Positions 8,989-16,301 of a stretch of 53,736 nt of DNA are shown here, in pieces. Origin of the DNA: Nocardia uniformis NBRC 13702 (GTDB taxonomy: Bacteria; Actinomycetota; Actinomycetes; Mycobacteriales; Mycobacteriaceae). The notes under the pieces were generated by a model that saw only the letters and a list, made by a program, of their open reading frames with translations, was not told the DNA's origin and did not search any database. The stretch spans positions 1-53,736 of the forward strand of contig NZ_BDCE01000115.1 in NCBI RefSeq assembly GCF_001613345.1, read 5' to 3'. Position 1 is the stretch's first letter. The number at the start of each line of letters is the position of its first letter. A program made the translations under genes and the position numbers.

Positions 8989-9861
8989 TCAGCTCTCCCG
9001 CCCGGCCAGCGCCTCGGCGACCAGCAGCAGTGCCGAATGATCGAGCGAACCGTGGCCCATGGCGCGGGCGGCGGCGATCTGCTGAGCGACCTGCGCTCCC
9101 ATCGGGATCGGCACCTCGGCCTGACGGGCAGCCGCGATAATGATGCCCATATCCTTGTGGTGCAGGTCGATACGGAAGCCCGGCGCGAAGCTGCGCTCCA
9201 GCATGGTCTTGCGCTTGAGGTCGAGGATCTTGCTACCCGCGAGCCCGCCGGCCAGCACGTCGAGCCCCTTCTCTGCGTCGGCTCCCAGGCGCTCCATGAG
9301 CAGGATGGCCTCGGCCAGCAGGGCGTAGGTGCCGCCGACGACGAGCTGGTTGGCCGCCTTCACGACCTGCCCGGCGCCGTTGGGGCCGACCAGGGCGAAG
9401 GTCTTGCCCACGGTCTCGAAAATCGGTGTGGCGGTTTCGAAGTCGGCCTCATTGCCGCCGACCATGATGGACAGTGCGGCATTGATCGCGCCGGGTTCGC
9501 CACCGCTGACCGGGGCGTCGAGCACCCGCAGCCCCTTCTTCACGCCTTCGGTGTAGGTCCATTCGGCCGTGCGCGGGGTGATGGTGGAGAAGTCGATGTA
9601 GACGGTGCCGGTGGCGGCGTGCTCGAGGATCTCGGTGAACACCGACTCCACGTGCTCGTCCTGCGGCAGCATGGTGATGACGAAGTCCTTGTCGCGCACC
9701 GTCTCCGCGATACTGCTACCGCCGGTCGCTCCGAGGGTCGTCAGCTTGTCCACCGATGCGGGATTGAGGTCGTAGACGGTGACCTTGTGTCCGGCCTTGA
9801 CCAGGTGCCCGGCCATCGGCCCACCCATGATGCCGAGACCGACGAATCCGATACTTGTCAC
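8989..9861 (-). CDS. glxR: 2-hydroxy-3-oxopropionate (tartronate semialdehyde) reductase
   Basis: About 290 residues of the beta-hydroxyacid dehydrogenase family: N-terminal Rossmann motif GLGIMGGPMAGHL, substrate motif APVSGGEPGA, and the catalytic Lys in GAGQVVKAANQL. It reduces tartronate semialdehyde, the Gcl product, to glycerate. The likely start is the GTG at 9861, whose bases overlap the hyi stop codon (GTGA) and which has GGGAG eight bases upstream; in-frame starts at 9870 and 9876 would lie inside hyi. Translational coupling within the operon is therefore likely. Confidence 0.95.
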   Translation of the reverse strand: MTSIGFVGLGIMGGPMAGHLVKAGHKVTVYDLNPASVDKLTTLGATGGSSIAETVRDKDFVITMLPQDEHVESVFTEILEHAATGTVYIDFSTITPRTAEWTYTEGVKKGLRVLDAPVSGGEPGAINAALSIMVGGNEADFETATPIFETVGKTFALVGPNGAGQVVKAANQLVVGGTYALLAEAILLMERLGADAEKGLDVLAGGLAGSKILDLKRKTMLERSFAPGFRIDLHHKDMGIIIAAARQAEVPIPMGAQVAQQIAAARAMGHGSLDHSALLLVAEALAGRES

Positions 9862-10655
9862 TTGATCCACTCCCAATCCAGTTCAGGGTCTTTGTATTCC
9901 AGGCCGATGTAACCGTCGTAGCCACTGGCGTCCAGGGCAGCGAACAGCGCCTCGAAGTCGAGGACGCCACTACCCGGACGGCCACGGTCCGGTGAATCGG
10001 CGATCTGCACGTGGCCGATGTAGCGGCCCCAGGTGTCAATGACGCCGGTCAGGTTCTCGCCCATACGTGCCAGGTGGTAGAAGTCGCACAGGAACCGCAT
10101 ATTGGGCTCGCCGACCTGCTCGATAATCCGTACCGCGTGCGCGGAGGACACAATCGGATATGCCTGTGATTCATAGGAATTCAGGGCTTCGAGAAGTACG
10201 GTCGCGCCGACCTTCTGCGCCGCGCGGGCCGCCAGCCCCAGGTTCTCCAGCGCGAGTGCGTCCTGCTTCTCCGGATCGGTACCGGGAATCCGGTTGCCAT
10301 AGAGGGCATTCAACGCACGGCATCCGGTGCGGGCGGCGATCTCGACGGCGACGTCGATATTGTCGCGGAACCTGTTCTCCTCACCGGGGACCGATACCAG
10401 TCCACGTCCGGCGGGAATCAGATCGATGAAGTTCAGTCCGACCAATTGCACTCCGGCATCTGAGATCGCGCCGACGAAGGCGTCGACCTCCTTATCGCCG
10501 GGCGTGGGATCCTCCCCGAAGGGCCACCAGAATTCGACGGCGTCGAATCCGGCGGCCTTTGCCGCGGCGGGCCGCTCCAGCAAAGGCAGATCGGTGAAGA
10601 GAATCGAGCAATTGACGTCGTATTTCCGGAGTGCTCCCCCCGCTGTGTACTTCAT
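9858..10655 (-). CDS. hyi: Hydroxypyruvate isomerase
   Basis: A 265-residue TIM-barrel protein of the Hyi family: N-terminal DVNCSILFTDLPLLER, then GFDAVEFWWPF, NALYGNR, LLEALNSYE, FLCDFYHL and C-terminal GYIGLEYKD, all characteristic. It interconverts hydroxypyruvate and tartronate semialdehyde. Its ATG overlaps the stop of the upstream allophanate-hydrolase-like gene (ATGA) and its stop overlaps the start of glxR, so this is a tightly coupled operon. Confidence 0.95.
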   Translation of the reverse strand: MKYTAGGALRKYDVNCSILFTDLPLLERPAAAKAAGFDAVEFWWPFGEDPTPGDKEVDAFVGAISDAGVQLVGLNFIDLIPAGRGLVSVPGEENRFRDNIDVAVEIAARTGCRALNALYGNRIPGTDPEKQDALALENLGLAARAAQKVGATVLLEALNSYESQAYPIVSSAHAVRIIEQVGEPNMRFLCDFYHLARMGENLTGVIDTWGRYIGHVQIADSPDRGRPGSGVLDFEALFAALDASGYDGYIGLEYKDPELDWEWIK

Positions 10656-11032
10656 CGTTTTCCTTCGCGATAGGTCGTCCAGCTGCCGTGTTCGGTAATG
10701 TCGATCAGCTCTGGGTAGGAGACGGGCGGGCGGCGCAGCACCATGGAGAACACCGAGCGACCGTCGTCGAGTTCGATGACGCCGAGCTCGAGCTCGGGCG
10801 GTTCGGCGGGCAGCAGGCTGGTGCGCAGCACCTCTTCCGACACGTCGAACAATTCACCGGTAATGGTCGCGCCCCCGTCGGAAACGGGATGCAGACCTGG
10901 GAAACGATCACCGACCGAATAGAACCGGTATTGCGGTGTCGTCTTCACCTCGCCGGCGAATGGTGCTCCCGCGAGGAGATGGTTGAGCGGCCCGCCGCGC
11001 ATGGCTCCGCCGTTCAGGAAAATGAGAGGCAT
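10652..11032 (-). CDS. Standalone allophanate-hydrolase-related (gamma-glutamylcyclotransferase-fold) protein
   Basis: A 126-residue protein resembling only the C-terminal domain of allophanate hydrolase: it begins MPLIFLNGGAMRGGPLNHLL and continues with a strand pattern ending ITEHGSWTTYREGKR, typical of the GGCT-like fold. The amidase domain of true allophanate hydrolase is absent. The ATG at 11032 has AAGGA seven bases upstream. It is the first gene of the glyoxylate operon and overlaps hyi by four bases. Its reaction is not established; as the pathway here lacks a recognised ureidoglycolate lyase, a role on ureidoglycolate or a related ureido-acid is a reasonable inference. Confidence 0.75.
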   Translation of the reverse strand: MPLIFLNGGAMRGGPLNHLLAGAPFAGEVKTTPQYRFYSVGDRFPGLHPVSDGGATITGELFDVSEEVLRTSLLPAEPPELELGVIELDDGRSVFSMVLRRPPVSYPELIDITEHGSWTTYREGKR

Positions 11033-11134
11033 CGAAAAGTCCTTACTCCCCCGATGGGGAAAAGTATGTCCGGAGTCACAGCACCGGCGATAGCGCCGAT
11101 CAGCACCAAACATTCGGATCTAATAGGTTTCGAT

Positions 11135-11150
11135 TTTGTAGATTCGTCCA
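11135..11150. promoter_or_regulatory. Candidate catabolic operator, copy B (TTTGTAGATTCGTCCA)
   Basis: This 16-mer matches 14 of 16 bases with one at 21196-21211. It lies 103 bases upstream of the first gene of the AHRP-hyi-glxR-gcl-glxK-alc operon; copy A is 105 bases upstream of the OHCU decarboxylase-HIU hydrolase-uricase operon. The same orientation and distance suggest a shared binding site, with the nearby PucR regulator as the obvious candidate. Confidence 0.45.
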
Positions 11151-11161
11151 GCCGGACAGGA

Positions 11162-12571
11162 TCAGTCGCGGATGTCGTCGTCGATACGTTCACCGAGAAC
11201 GTCCCGCTTGTCCTCCGCGGCGGCGAAGACCGAGGCACCCTTGCGGTTGCCGAGCTTCACCTCGTTGAAGGCGAGATTGAGGATGATGGCCACAATGGCG
11301 GTCGCGCTGATCCCGGAGTGCATGATCGTGCCGAGCCATTCCGGGAAGGCGTCCCAGAACGTCGGGGCCGCAATCGGAATGAGCCCGGCCGCCAGGGCCA
11401 CCGCGACGATCACCATATTCAGGTTGTCGTGGAACTCCACCCGCGCCAGCGTCCGAATCCCGGCCGCCGCAACGGTTCCGAACAGTACGACGCCGGCTCC
11501 ACCGAGTACCGGGTACGGAATCCCCGCCACCACCGCACCGAATACCGGTAGCAACCCCAGCAGGAGCAGTACCCCACCGCCGGTGGCGACCACGAATCGG
11601 CTCTTGACGCCGGTCAGCGCCACCAGGCCGATGTTCTGCGCGAACGCGCTGCACGGAAAGGATCCGAACAACGGCGCCACGGCCGAGGAGGCCATATCCG
11701 CCCGCAGCCCGTCCGCGACCCGGCCGGTATCGATATCGCTACCGATGACCTCACCGATGGTGATGATGTCGGCGACGGTCTCGGTCATGATCACCAACAT
11801 CACGATGGTCATCGAGACGATTGCGCCGATTTCGAAGGTGGGTGAGCCGAAGGGCAGGACCGTCGGCAACGAGAACAGCTTGGTCTCCCCCACCGAGGAG
11901 AAATCGGCCTTGCCCACGATGGCGGCGACGATGGTGCCCACCACCAACCCGATCAGGATGGACAGTCGCGAGATCGCGCCCTGGAATACCCGGCTGATCA
12001 CCAGGATCACCAGGAGTGTGAGCCCCGCCAGGCCGAGATTGCCCATCGAGCCGTACCCGGCTTGGTCCGGGTTGTTACCGCCCAACGCCCAGTTGAATGC
12101 CACCGGCATGAGCGATAGGCCGATCACCGTGATGATGGTGCCGGTGACCACCGCCGGGAACAGCCGCACCAGCTTGGCGAAGAACGACGACAGAACTAGG
12201 CCGATCAGCCCGGACACGATGATCGCGCCGTATACCGAGCGCAGCCCGTCGGTGTGGGCGATCGCCACCATGGTCGATACGGCAGCGAACGAAATGCCTT
12301 GCACAATAGGCAATCTGCTACCTACCCGGCCGAGCCCGAGGGTCTGCAACATGGTCGCCGCGCCGGAAACGAACAGACCGGCGGTGACCAGCAGCGCCAT
12401 ATCGGTACCCGACAATCCGGCCGCGCCACCCACGATGAGCGGTGGCGCGATGACTCCGCCGTACATGGTCAAGATATGCTGGAGCCCGTAGGCGAGCGTC
12501 TTACCTATCGGATACCGCTCGTCCTCGGGCCCTGGATGTCGTGGCCTGCCTTGCAGTTTCGCACTGAACAC
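11162..12571 (-). CDS. NCS2-family purine/urate permease
   Basis: A 469-residue nucleobase:cation symporter-2 protein with about 12-14 hydrophobic segments. The motif FPCSAFAQNIGLVALTGVKSR is of the xanthine/uric-acid branch of the family (PbuX/UacT type) and not of the uracil branch. It likely imports urate or xanthine with protons across the cytoplasmic membrane. Start GTG at 12571 with GAGGAG six bases upstream. It follows uricase 1 by 27 bases, so OHCU decarboxylase 1, uricase 1 and permease form one transcript. The exact substrate cannot be told from sequence. Confidence 0.9.
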   Translation of the reverse strand: MFSAKLQGRPRHPGPEDERYPIGKTLAYGLQHILTMYGGVIAPPLIVGGAAGLSGTDMALLVTAGLFVSGAATMLQTLGLGRVGSRLPIVQGISFAAVSTMVAIAHTDGLRSVYGAIIVSGLIGLVLSSFFAKLVRLFPAVVTGTIITVIGLSLMPVAFNWALGGNNPDQAGYGSMGNLGLAGLTLLVILVISRVFQGAISRLSILIGLVVGTIVAAIVGKADFSSVGETKLFSLPTVLPFGSPTFEIGAIVSMTIVMLVIMTETVADIITIGEVIGSDIDTGRVADGLRADMASSAVAPLFGSFPCSAFAQNIGLVALTGVKSRFVVATGGGVLLLLGLLPVFGAVVAGIPYPVLGGAGVVLFGTVAAAGIRTLARVEFHDNLNMVIVAVALAAGLIPIAAPTFWDAFPEWLGTIMHSGISATAIVAIILNLAFNEVKLGNRKGASVFAAAEDKRDVLGERIDDDIRD

Positions 12572-12598
12572 TGGCTTCTCCTCAACACTGGGTTCTTC

Positions 12599-13504
12599 TC
12601 AACAGAACCCGGGAACACCGAGCCAGGCATTGCCGGCCGGGGTCGCGTCGTCACGGTGCAGGGACGCTTCGATCAGGCCGTAGGGGCGGTCGGCCGCGAT
12701 GAACACCTCGCCCGGGTTCTCCACGTGGAACGGGCTCAGATCCACCAGGAAGTGATGCTTGTTCGGGGCCGAGAACTTGATCTCGGCGACCTCTCGGTAC
12801 TGCTCGAGCACCGCGCGCCCCATGCTGTAGAGGGTCTGCTGCAGCGCCAGCGAATGCACCACCGCGAACTGCCGCAGCAGGGTGGTGCGGATCGCGGCGT
12901 AGGACTTGTCCCAGTCCACATCCGTGCGGTCGTAGCGCCACCGGGCGACCAGGGAGGTCGCCATGATGCGGTCCTTGGTGGGTTCCAGGGTGGTGTACTT
13001 GTCTTCGAAGAAGCCGCTGAATTCCGAGCCGGTGGACTTGAACAGCACCAGATCCTTGATGCCGGAGACCACGTGGGCGCGACGGTCCGCGCCGTAGCCG
13101 TCCATATTGATCACCGTGGTGCGCACCCCGCCGCCGCCCTGGACGAACGAATAATCATGCCCCGCACCGTCGACCGGGATCCGATCCCAGGCGTACTCCT
13201 CGATCGCGACGCGTGCGCCGTCCGCGCCGGGGCAGCGCGAGATGAAGTGGTCGGCCAGGGTCAGGCCGAAATCCTCGATGGCGCCGACACCCTTCTCCTT
13301 GGCGAAGGCGAAGGCGGTGTTCTTCTGGGTGTCGGTGGGCAGAACATCCTTCTGATCGCCGGTAATGTGCGCGTCCTCGAATCGGCCGCGCAGCGCCGAG
13401 GAGACACTGAGATCGCGAATGGTGTGCCGATCGGCATCGCGGTAGACCCGCACGACCCGGTTCTCGGCCTTCCCGTACTGATTGTGTCCGAGCTGGATGG
13501 CCAT
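12599..13504 (-). CDS. uox: Factor-independent urate hydroxylase (uricase), copy 1
   Basis: A 301-residue uricase with the family markers NQYGKAENRVVRV, LPTDTQKNTAFAFAK, the STGSEFSGF segment and HSLALQQTLYSMG. It oxidises urate to 5-hydroxyisourate with O2 and needs no cofactor. The ATG at 13504 follows GAGGGAG by nine to ten bases; the frame is open further upstream to 13828, but that part is antisense of the OHCU decarboxylase gene. A second, clearly diverged uricase is at 19398-20270. This copy sits in an operon with OHCU decarboxylase 1 and the NCS2 permease. Confidence 0.96.
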   Translation of the reverse strand: MAIQLGHNQYGKAENRVVRVYRDADRHTIRDLSVSSALRGRFEDAHITGDQKDVLPTDTQKNTAFAFAKEKGVGAIEDFGLTLADHFISRCPGADGARVAIEEYAWDRIPVDGAGHDYSFVQGGGGVRTTVINMDGYGADRRAHVVSGIKDLVLFKSTGSEFSGFFEDKYTTLEPTKDRIMATSLVARWRYDRTDVDWDKSYAAIRTTLLRQFAVVHSLALQQTLYSMGRAVLEQYREVAEIKFSAPNKHHFLVDLSPFHVENPGEVFIAADRPYGLIEASLHRDDATPAGNAWLGVPGFC

Positions 13505-13538
13505 GACGATTAACTCCCTCTGTTGGTAGAACAGGCGC

Positions 13539-14039
13539 TCATGCGGGGATGACCACTTTGCGCAGGCGCAGTAGCGCGATCTTGCGCAGCTCCATGGCGA
13601 CCACCACGGCCTCGGTCTCCTCGTCATTGCCGAGCCGCAGCAGCAGGGCGGCGAGCACCTCGGAAGTCGACAGACCGGTCGCGCAGATGAGAAAGACACG
13701 CCCGAATCGCTTCTCGTAGAGGCGATTCGCGGAGTGCAGCGCCGCGACTGTCTCGACATCATCGGCAATGCTGGCCTGCTCCGCCCGCGACCAGGAGGCG
13801 CCTCGGCCCGGCCCGGTCGCCCGCTCACCGATCCTGGGGTGGGCCGCCAGCGCTCGATCGACAGCCTCGGGGCTCAGCGCCCCCGCCAGTCGGTCCGCCG
13901 TGGCGAACAGATCGCCGAGGTCCGGGTAGGGCCGCGAATCCAGCAGGGCGTCGGCCCATTCGGGTGCATCGCAGCAGTCGAGCAGGGTGGGCCGGAGCCA
14001 GCCGGTCTCCATCGTATTGAACTCGTCGACCGTGACCAT
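13539..14039 (-). CDS. uraD: 2-oxo-4-hydroxy-4-carboxy-5-ureidoimidazoline (OHCU) decarboxylase, copy 1
   Basis: A 166-residue protein with the defining AAHPRIGE motif (catalytic His, position about 66) and the C-terminal YEKRFGRVFLICATG segment. It decarboxylates OHCU to S-allantoin, the last step of the urate pathway. Start ATG at 14039 has only a weak ribosome site. It is 34 bases upstream of uricase 1. No HIU hydrolase is present in this operon, although the enzyme between them in the pathway is encoded at 20274. A promoter with a palindrome over the -10 lies just upstream (14061-14095). Confidence 0.93.
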   Translation of the reverse strand: MVTVDEFNTMETGWLRPTLLDCCDAPEWADALLDSRPYPDLGDLFATADRLAGALSPEAVDRALAAHPRIGERATGPGRGASWSRAEQASIADDVETVAALHSANRLYEKRFGRVFLICATGLSTSEVLAALLLRLGNDEETEAVVVAMELRKIALLRLRKVVIPA

Positions 14040-14060
14040 AACCAGGACTTTCTCGTATTG

Positions 14061-14095
14061 CGGAATCTATATTCCGTGTAACGAAATAGTGTCAC
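14061..14095 (-). promoter_or_regulatory. Promoter of OHCU decarboxylase 1 with palindromic operator
   Basis: On the minus strand GTGACA (14095-14090) and TATAGA (14071-14066) are 18 bases apart, a plausible sigma-70-type promoter. The perfect inverted repeat CGGAAT-CTAT-ATTCCG at 14061-14076 covers the -10. A repressor bound there would block transcription; the nearby IclR-family regulator (14937) is one candidate. Confidence 0.45.
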
Positions 14096-14180
14096 AGGTC
14101 ACGCGGTGTCGTCAACAGTTTGTTGAAGTTCTTATCGGGACAGTCTGCTCGCAGTACGCCGCCAACCACCCCGAAAACAG

Positions 14181-14209
14181 CGAATCCCACTGCAGTGCAG
14201 TGGGATTCG
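14181..14209 (-). terminator. Strong hairpin terminator after the HTH_22 gene
   Basis: A 29-base perfect palindrome (CGAATCCCACTGCA, one central base, then its reverse complement) lies 24 bases after the stop of the minus-strand gene at 14233, and is followed on that strand by CTGTTTTC. A 12-bp stem with a 5-base loop plus U-rich tail fits an intrinsic terminator. It could also be an operator, as it is perfectly symmetric. Confidence 0.55.
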
Positions 14210-14232
14210 AAGGTCTATCGGAGGCTCGTCGA

Positions 14233-14628
14233 TCAGGACCGGGTGCGATTGAGGTAGTTGTAGACGGTGAAGCGGGTGACACCGAGCGCCTCGGCCACCT
14301 TCTCGGCGGACTTGCGGTAGCTGAACGCACCGCGCTCCTCGAGCAGTCGCACCGCGCGCTGCTTCTCCTCGCGCGGCAGATCGGTGAGCAGACAGCCGAA
14401 TTCGGCGGCGACCTCGCTCAGCAGTCGATCGATCCCCTGATCGGGCTCGGCATCGGCGCCGGGCAGTCGCACCGCGGCCAGCGTCGCACCCTCCCACACC
14501 AGCGGGACGTCATCGGACAATCGCTCCCCCGGAGGCACCAGCCGAGCGCCGATGCGCTCCAGCAGCGGCGCCAGAGTCACCAGTACCGGATGCCCGGCAT
14601 CCAGCGGTGCGCGCTTACCCATCGACAT
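14233..14628 (-). CDS. Short HTH_22 (DauR/YheO-type) DNA-binding protein
   Basis: A 131-residue protein whose last ~55 residues match the helix-turn-helix of DauR/YheO regulators: LLEERGAFSYRKSAEKVAE then ALGVTRFTVYNYLNR. Family members are normally about 220-240 residues with an N-terminal PAS-like domain; here the N-terminal part is short and I do not recognise it. The gene overlaps the end of the upstream thiamine-binding-like gene by 14 bases (ATG at 14628; a second ATG at 14622). Likely a local regulator of the purine genes; target unknown. Confidence 0.75.
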   Translation of the reverse strand: MSMGKRAPLDAGHPVLVTLAPLLERIGARLVPPGERLSDDVPLVWEGATLAAVRLPGADAEPDQGIDRLLSEVAAEFGCLLTDLPREEKQRAVRLLEERGAFSYRKSAEKVAEALGVTRFTVYNYLNRTRS

Positions 14629-14857
14629 GCTCGACCTGCAGGGTCACCCGCGTCGCGCCATGCGTGAAGGCGGCGGCGAGCACCTCCTGGAGCGCGGGCA
14701 GCAGTGTCGCGGCCGGACCGGCTACAGAGGTGCCCAGTGGACCGAATTCACATGCGAGACCGGCCTTCTCGAGAACCTCCATGGTCTCGGTGGCATGCGG
14801 CGGCGGCGCACCCTCACCGTGGAAGGGTTCGGTCGTGAATTCCGCACGCAGCCGCAT
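14615..14857 (-). CDS. Thiamine-binding protein, MTH1187/YkoF-like
   Basis: An 80-residue protein that matches the small ferredoxin-like fold family of MTH1187: MRLRAEFTTEPF, then KAGLACEFGPLGTSVAG and a C-terminal GATRVTLQVEHVDG. Known relatives bind thiamine-like ligands. The ATG at 14857 gives the usual family length; an open frame further upstream to 15085 runs into the divergent IclR gene and is not likely used. It overlaps the HTH_22 gene, so the two are translationally coupled. The link to thiamine is intriguing because Gcl in this island uses thiamine diphosphate, but this is inference. Confidence 0.75.
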   Translation of the reverse strand: MRLRAEFTTEPFHGEGAPPPHATETMEVLEKAGLACEFGPLGTSVAGPAATLLPALQEVLAAAFTHGATRVTLQVEHVDG

Positions 14858-14902
14858 GGCCCTCAGGCTACCGTCCCGCGCCGCCGCGACACCCCGGTAA
14901 AC

Positions 14903-14917
14903 TTCCGCCATCCGGAA
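14903..14917. promoter_or_regulatory. Inverted repeat in the IclR / thiamine-binding gene divergent region
   Basis: TTCCG-CCATC-CGGAA lies in the 79-base gap between the divergent genes, 20 bases before the IclR-family gene start. It is a plausible autoregulatory operator; no experimental match is claimed. Confidence 0.3.
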
Positions 14918-14936
14918 ACTTCGACGAGGCGGGGCA

Positions 14937-15701
14937 GTGACTGCAGCGAGTACAACCAGTGGACGGTCGGGCAGCGTCCAGTCCGTGGAACGGGCCTTCG
15001 GGATTCTGGAAACCATGGCGGAACACGGCGGCATGATGGGGCTGTCGCAGTTGGCCGAGGTTTCCGGGCTGCCGCTACCCACCATTCACCGGCTGGTCCG
15101 GACGCTGGTCGATCTGGGCTATCTGCATCAGGATCCGTCTCGGCAGTATGTCTTGGGGCCCAAGCTCATCAAGCTGGGCGAGAGTTCGGCGCGCATGTTG
15201 AGTGTACGGGCGCGGCCGCATCTGGCGCGGCTGGTGGACGAGCTGGGCGAATCGGCGAATATGGCCATGCTGGACGGGGATCGGATCGTCTACGTGGCGC
15301 AGGTGCCCTCGCGCCATTCCATGCGCATGTTCACCGAGGTGGGTCGGCGGGTGCTGCCGCACTGCACGGCGGTGGGCAAGGCGATGCTCGCCGAGATGCC
15401 GCCGGAACGGGTCCGGGAGCTGTTGCAGCGCACCGGAATGCAGCGCTACACCGACCACACCATTACCGAACCGCGGGAATTCGCCCGACAGCTCGAACTG
15501 ACCGCCGCGGCCGGGTACGCAACCGATGAGGGCGAACAGGAGGTGGGTGTTCGGTGTGTCGCGGTGGCGGTACCGGAAGCACCCGCGCGACTGGCCATTT
15601 CGGTATCCGGTCCGGCGGGCCGGATGACCGATGAACTGATCGAGCGGGCCGTACCGCTGCTCACGCAGGTCGGCCGAGCATTGTCGGCCGACCTGCGCTG
15701 A
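14937..15701 (+). CDS. IclR-family transcriptional regulator (AllR-like)
   Basis: A 254-residue IclR protein: N-terminal winged helix (residues about 14-75, with SVQSVERAFGILETMAE and LPLPTIHRLVRTL) and C-terminal effector domain (GESANMAMLDGDRIVYVAQV, HCTAVGKAMLAEMP, CVAVAVPEA). In enterobacteria and Streptomyces, IclR-type AllR represses allantoin and glyoxylate genes, which fits this context. Start GTG at 14937. It is divergent from the thiamine-binding/HTH_22 pair and converges on the truncated xdhC, overlapping its end by 41 bases. Confidence 0.92.
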   Translation: MTAASTTSGRSGSVQSVERAFGILETMAEHGGMMGLSQLAEVSGLPLPTIHRLVRTLVDLGYLHQDPSRQYVLGPKLIKLGESSARMLSVRARPHLARLVDELGESANMAMLDGDRIVYVAQVPSRHSMRMFTEVGRRVLPHCTAVGKAMLAEMPPERVRELLQRTGMQRYTDHTITEPREFARQLELTAAAGYATDEGEQEVGVRCVAVAVPEAPARLAISVSGPAGRMTDELIERAVPLLTQVGRALSADLR

Positions 15702-16299
15702 GCGCGAGTTCACTGCCTGGCGAGCTCGGGCGAGTCCGGCAACTCGACCCTGGTGAACGCGCTCGCACCCATGACTCCACGAATACCGTGGTGTCGGTGT
15801 CATCGCGGCCGACTGTCCGGATTCCGGTTACCGCCGCGTCGAGCATGACGCGAGCCTCGGCGACGACCCGCTCGCCGAAGGCGGAGCCGACGCTCCACCA
15901 GGAGCCGAGTGCCATCGCCGCACCGGTGTTCAGATCGCGAATGAGCGCGACGGACTCGTTGGCGCGCAGCACGGCTTCGATGGCGGCCCGGTTCGCCACA
16001 TCGACGCGCTGCACGAAGACCTCGAGTCGGCCATCGGTCGAGCCGAAAGCATCGGAATCGCTGTGGCCGAAGGTTTCTCGCATGGGCTGCCCTGTACGAA
16101 GGGCCGCACAGCAGAGCTCGTACACCGCCGCCTCGACGCCGCCGCCGGAGAGGCCGCCGATAACGGCGCCCTCGGCGTCGACGGCCATGGCCGCGCCGAC
16201 CGGTCGGGGCGCACTGCCCGAGACCCCGATAACGGTGGCAATGGCGTAGGTCTTTCCCGCCGTATGCCAGGTGAGGAGCTCTGCTGTGAAGCCGCGCAT
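15661..16299 (-). CDS. XdhC-family protein, C-terminally truncated
   Basis: A 212-residue protein whose first ~165 residues match the XdhC/CoxI domain: TVIGVSGSAPRPVGAAMAV, GGLSGGGVEAAVYELC and TVFVESW. Full-length XdhC proteins continue after the ESW segment with a Rossmann domain (usually 300-400 residues in all); here about 45 unrelated, low-complexity residues follow and the frame stops inside the convergent IclR gene. XdhC proteins help insert molybdenum cofactor into xanthine dehydrogenase, which is not encoded in this window. The ATG at 16299 has GGGAGG six bases upstream and lies two bases after the permease stop. It may be a pseudogene or a functional short form. Confidence 0.75.
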   Translation of the reverse strand: MRGFTAELLTWHTAGKTYAIATVIGVSGSAPRPVGAAMAVDAEGAVIGGLSGGGVEAAVYELCCAALRTGQPMRETFGHSDSDAFGSTDGRLEVFVQRVDVANRAAIEAVLRANESVALIRDLNTGAAMALGSWWSVGSAFGERVVAEARVMLDAAVTGIRTVGRDDTDTTVFVESWVRARSPGSSCRTRPSSPGSELALSAGRPTMLGRPA

Positions 16300-16301
16300 T
16301 T

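Noticed and set aside
13505..13828. 108-codon N-terminal extension of uricase 1
   Set aside because: It is antisense to the OHCU decarboxylase gene; the uricase begins at the ATG at 13504 with a ribosome site.
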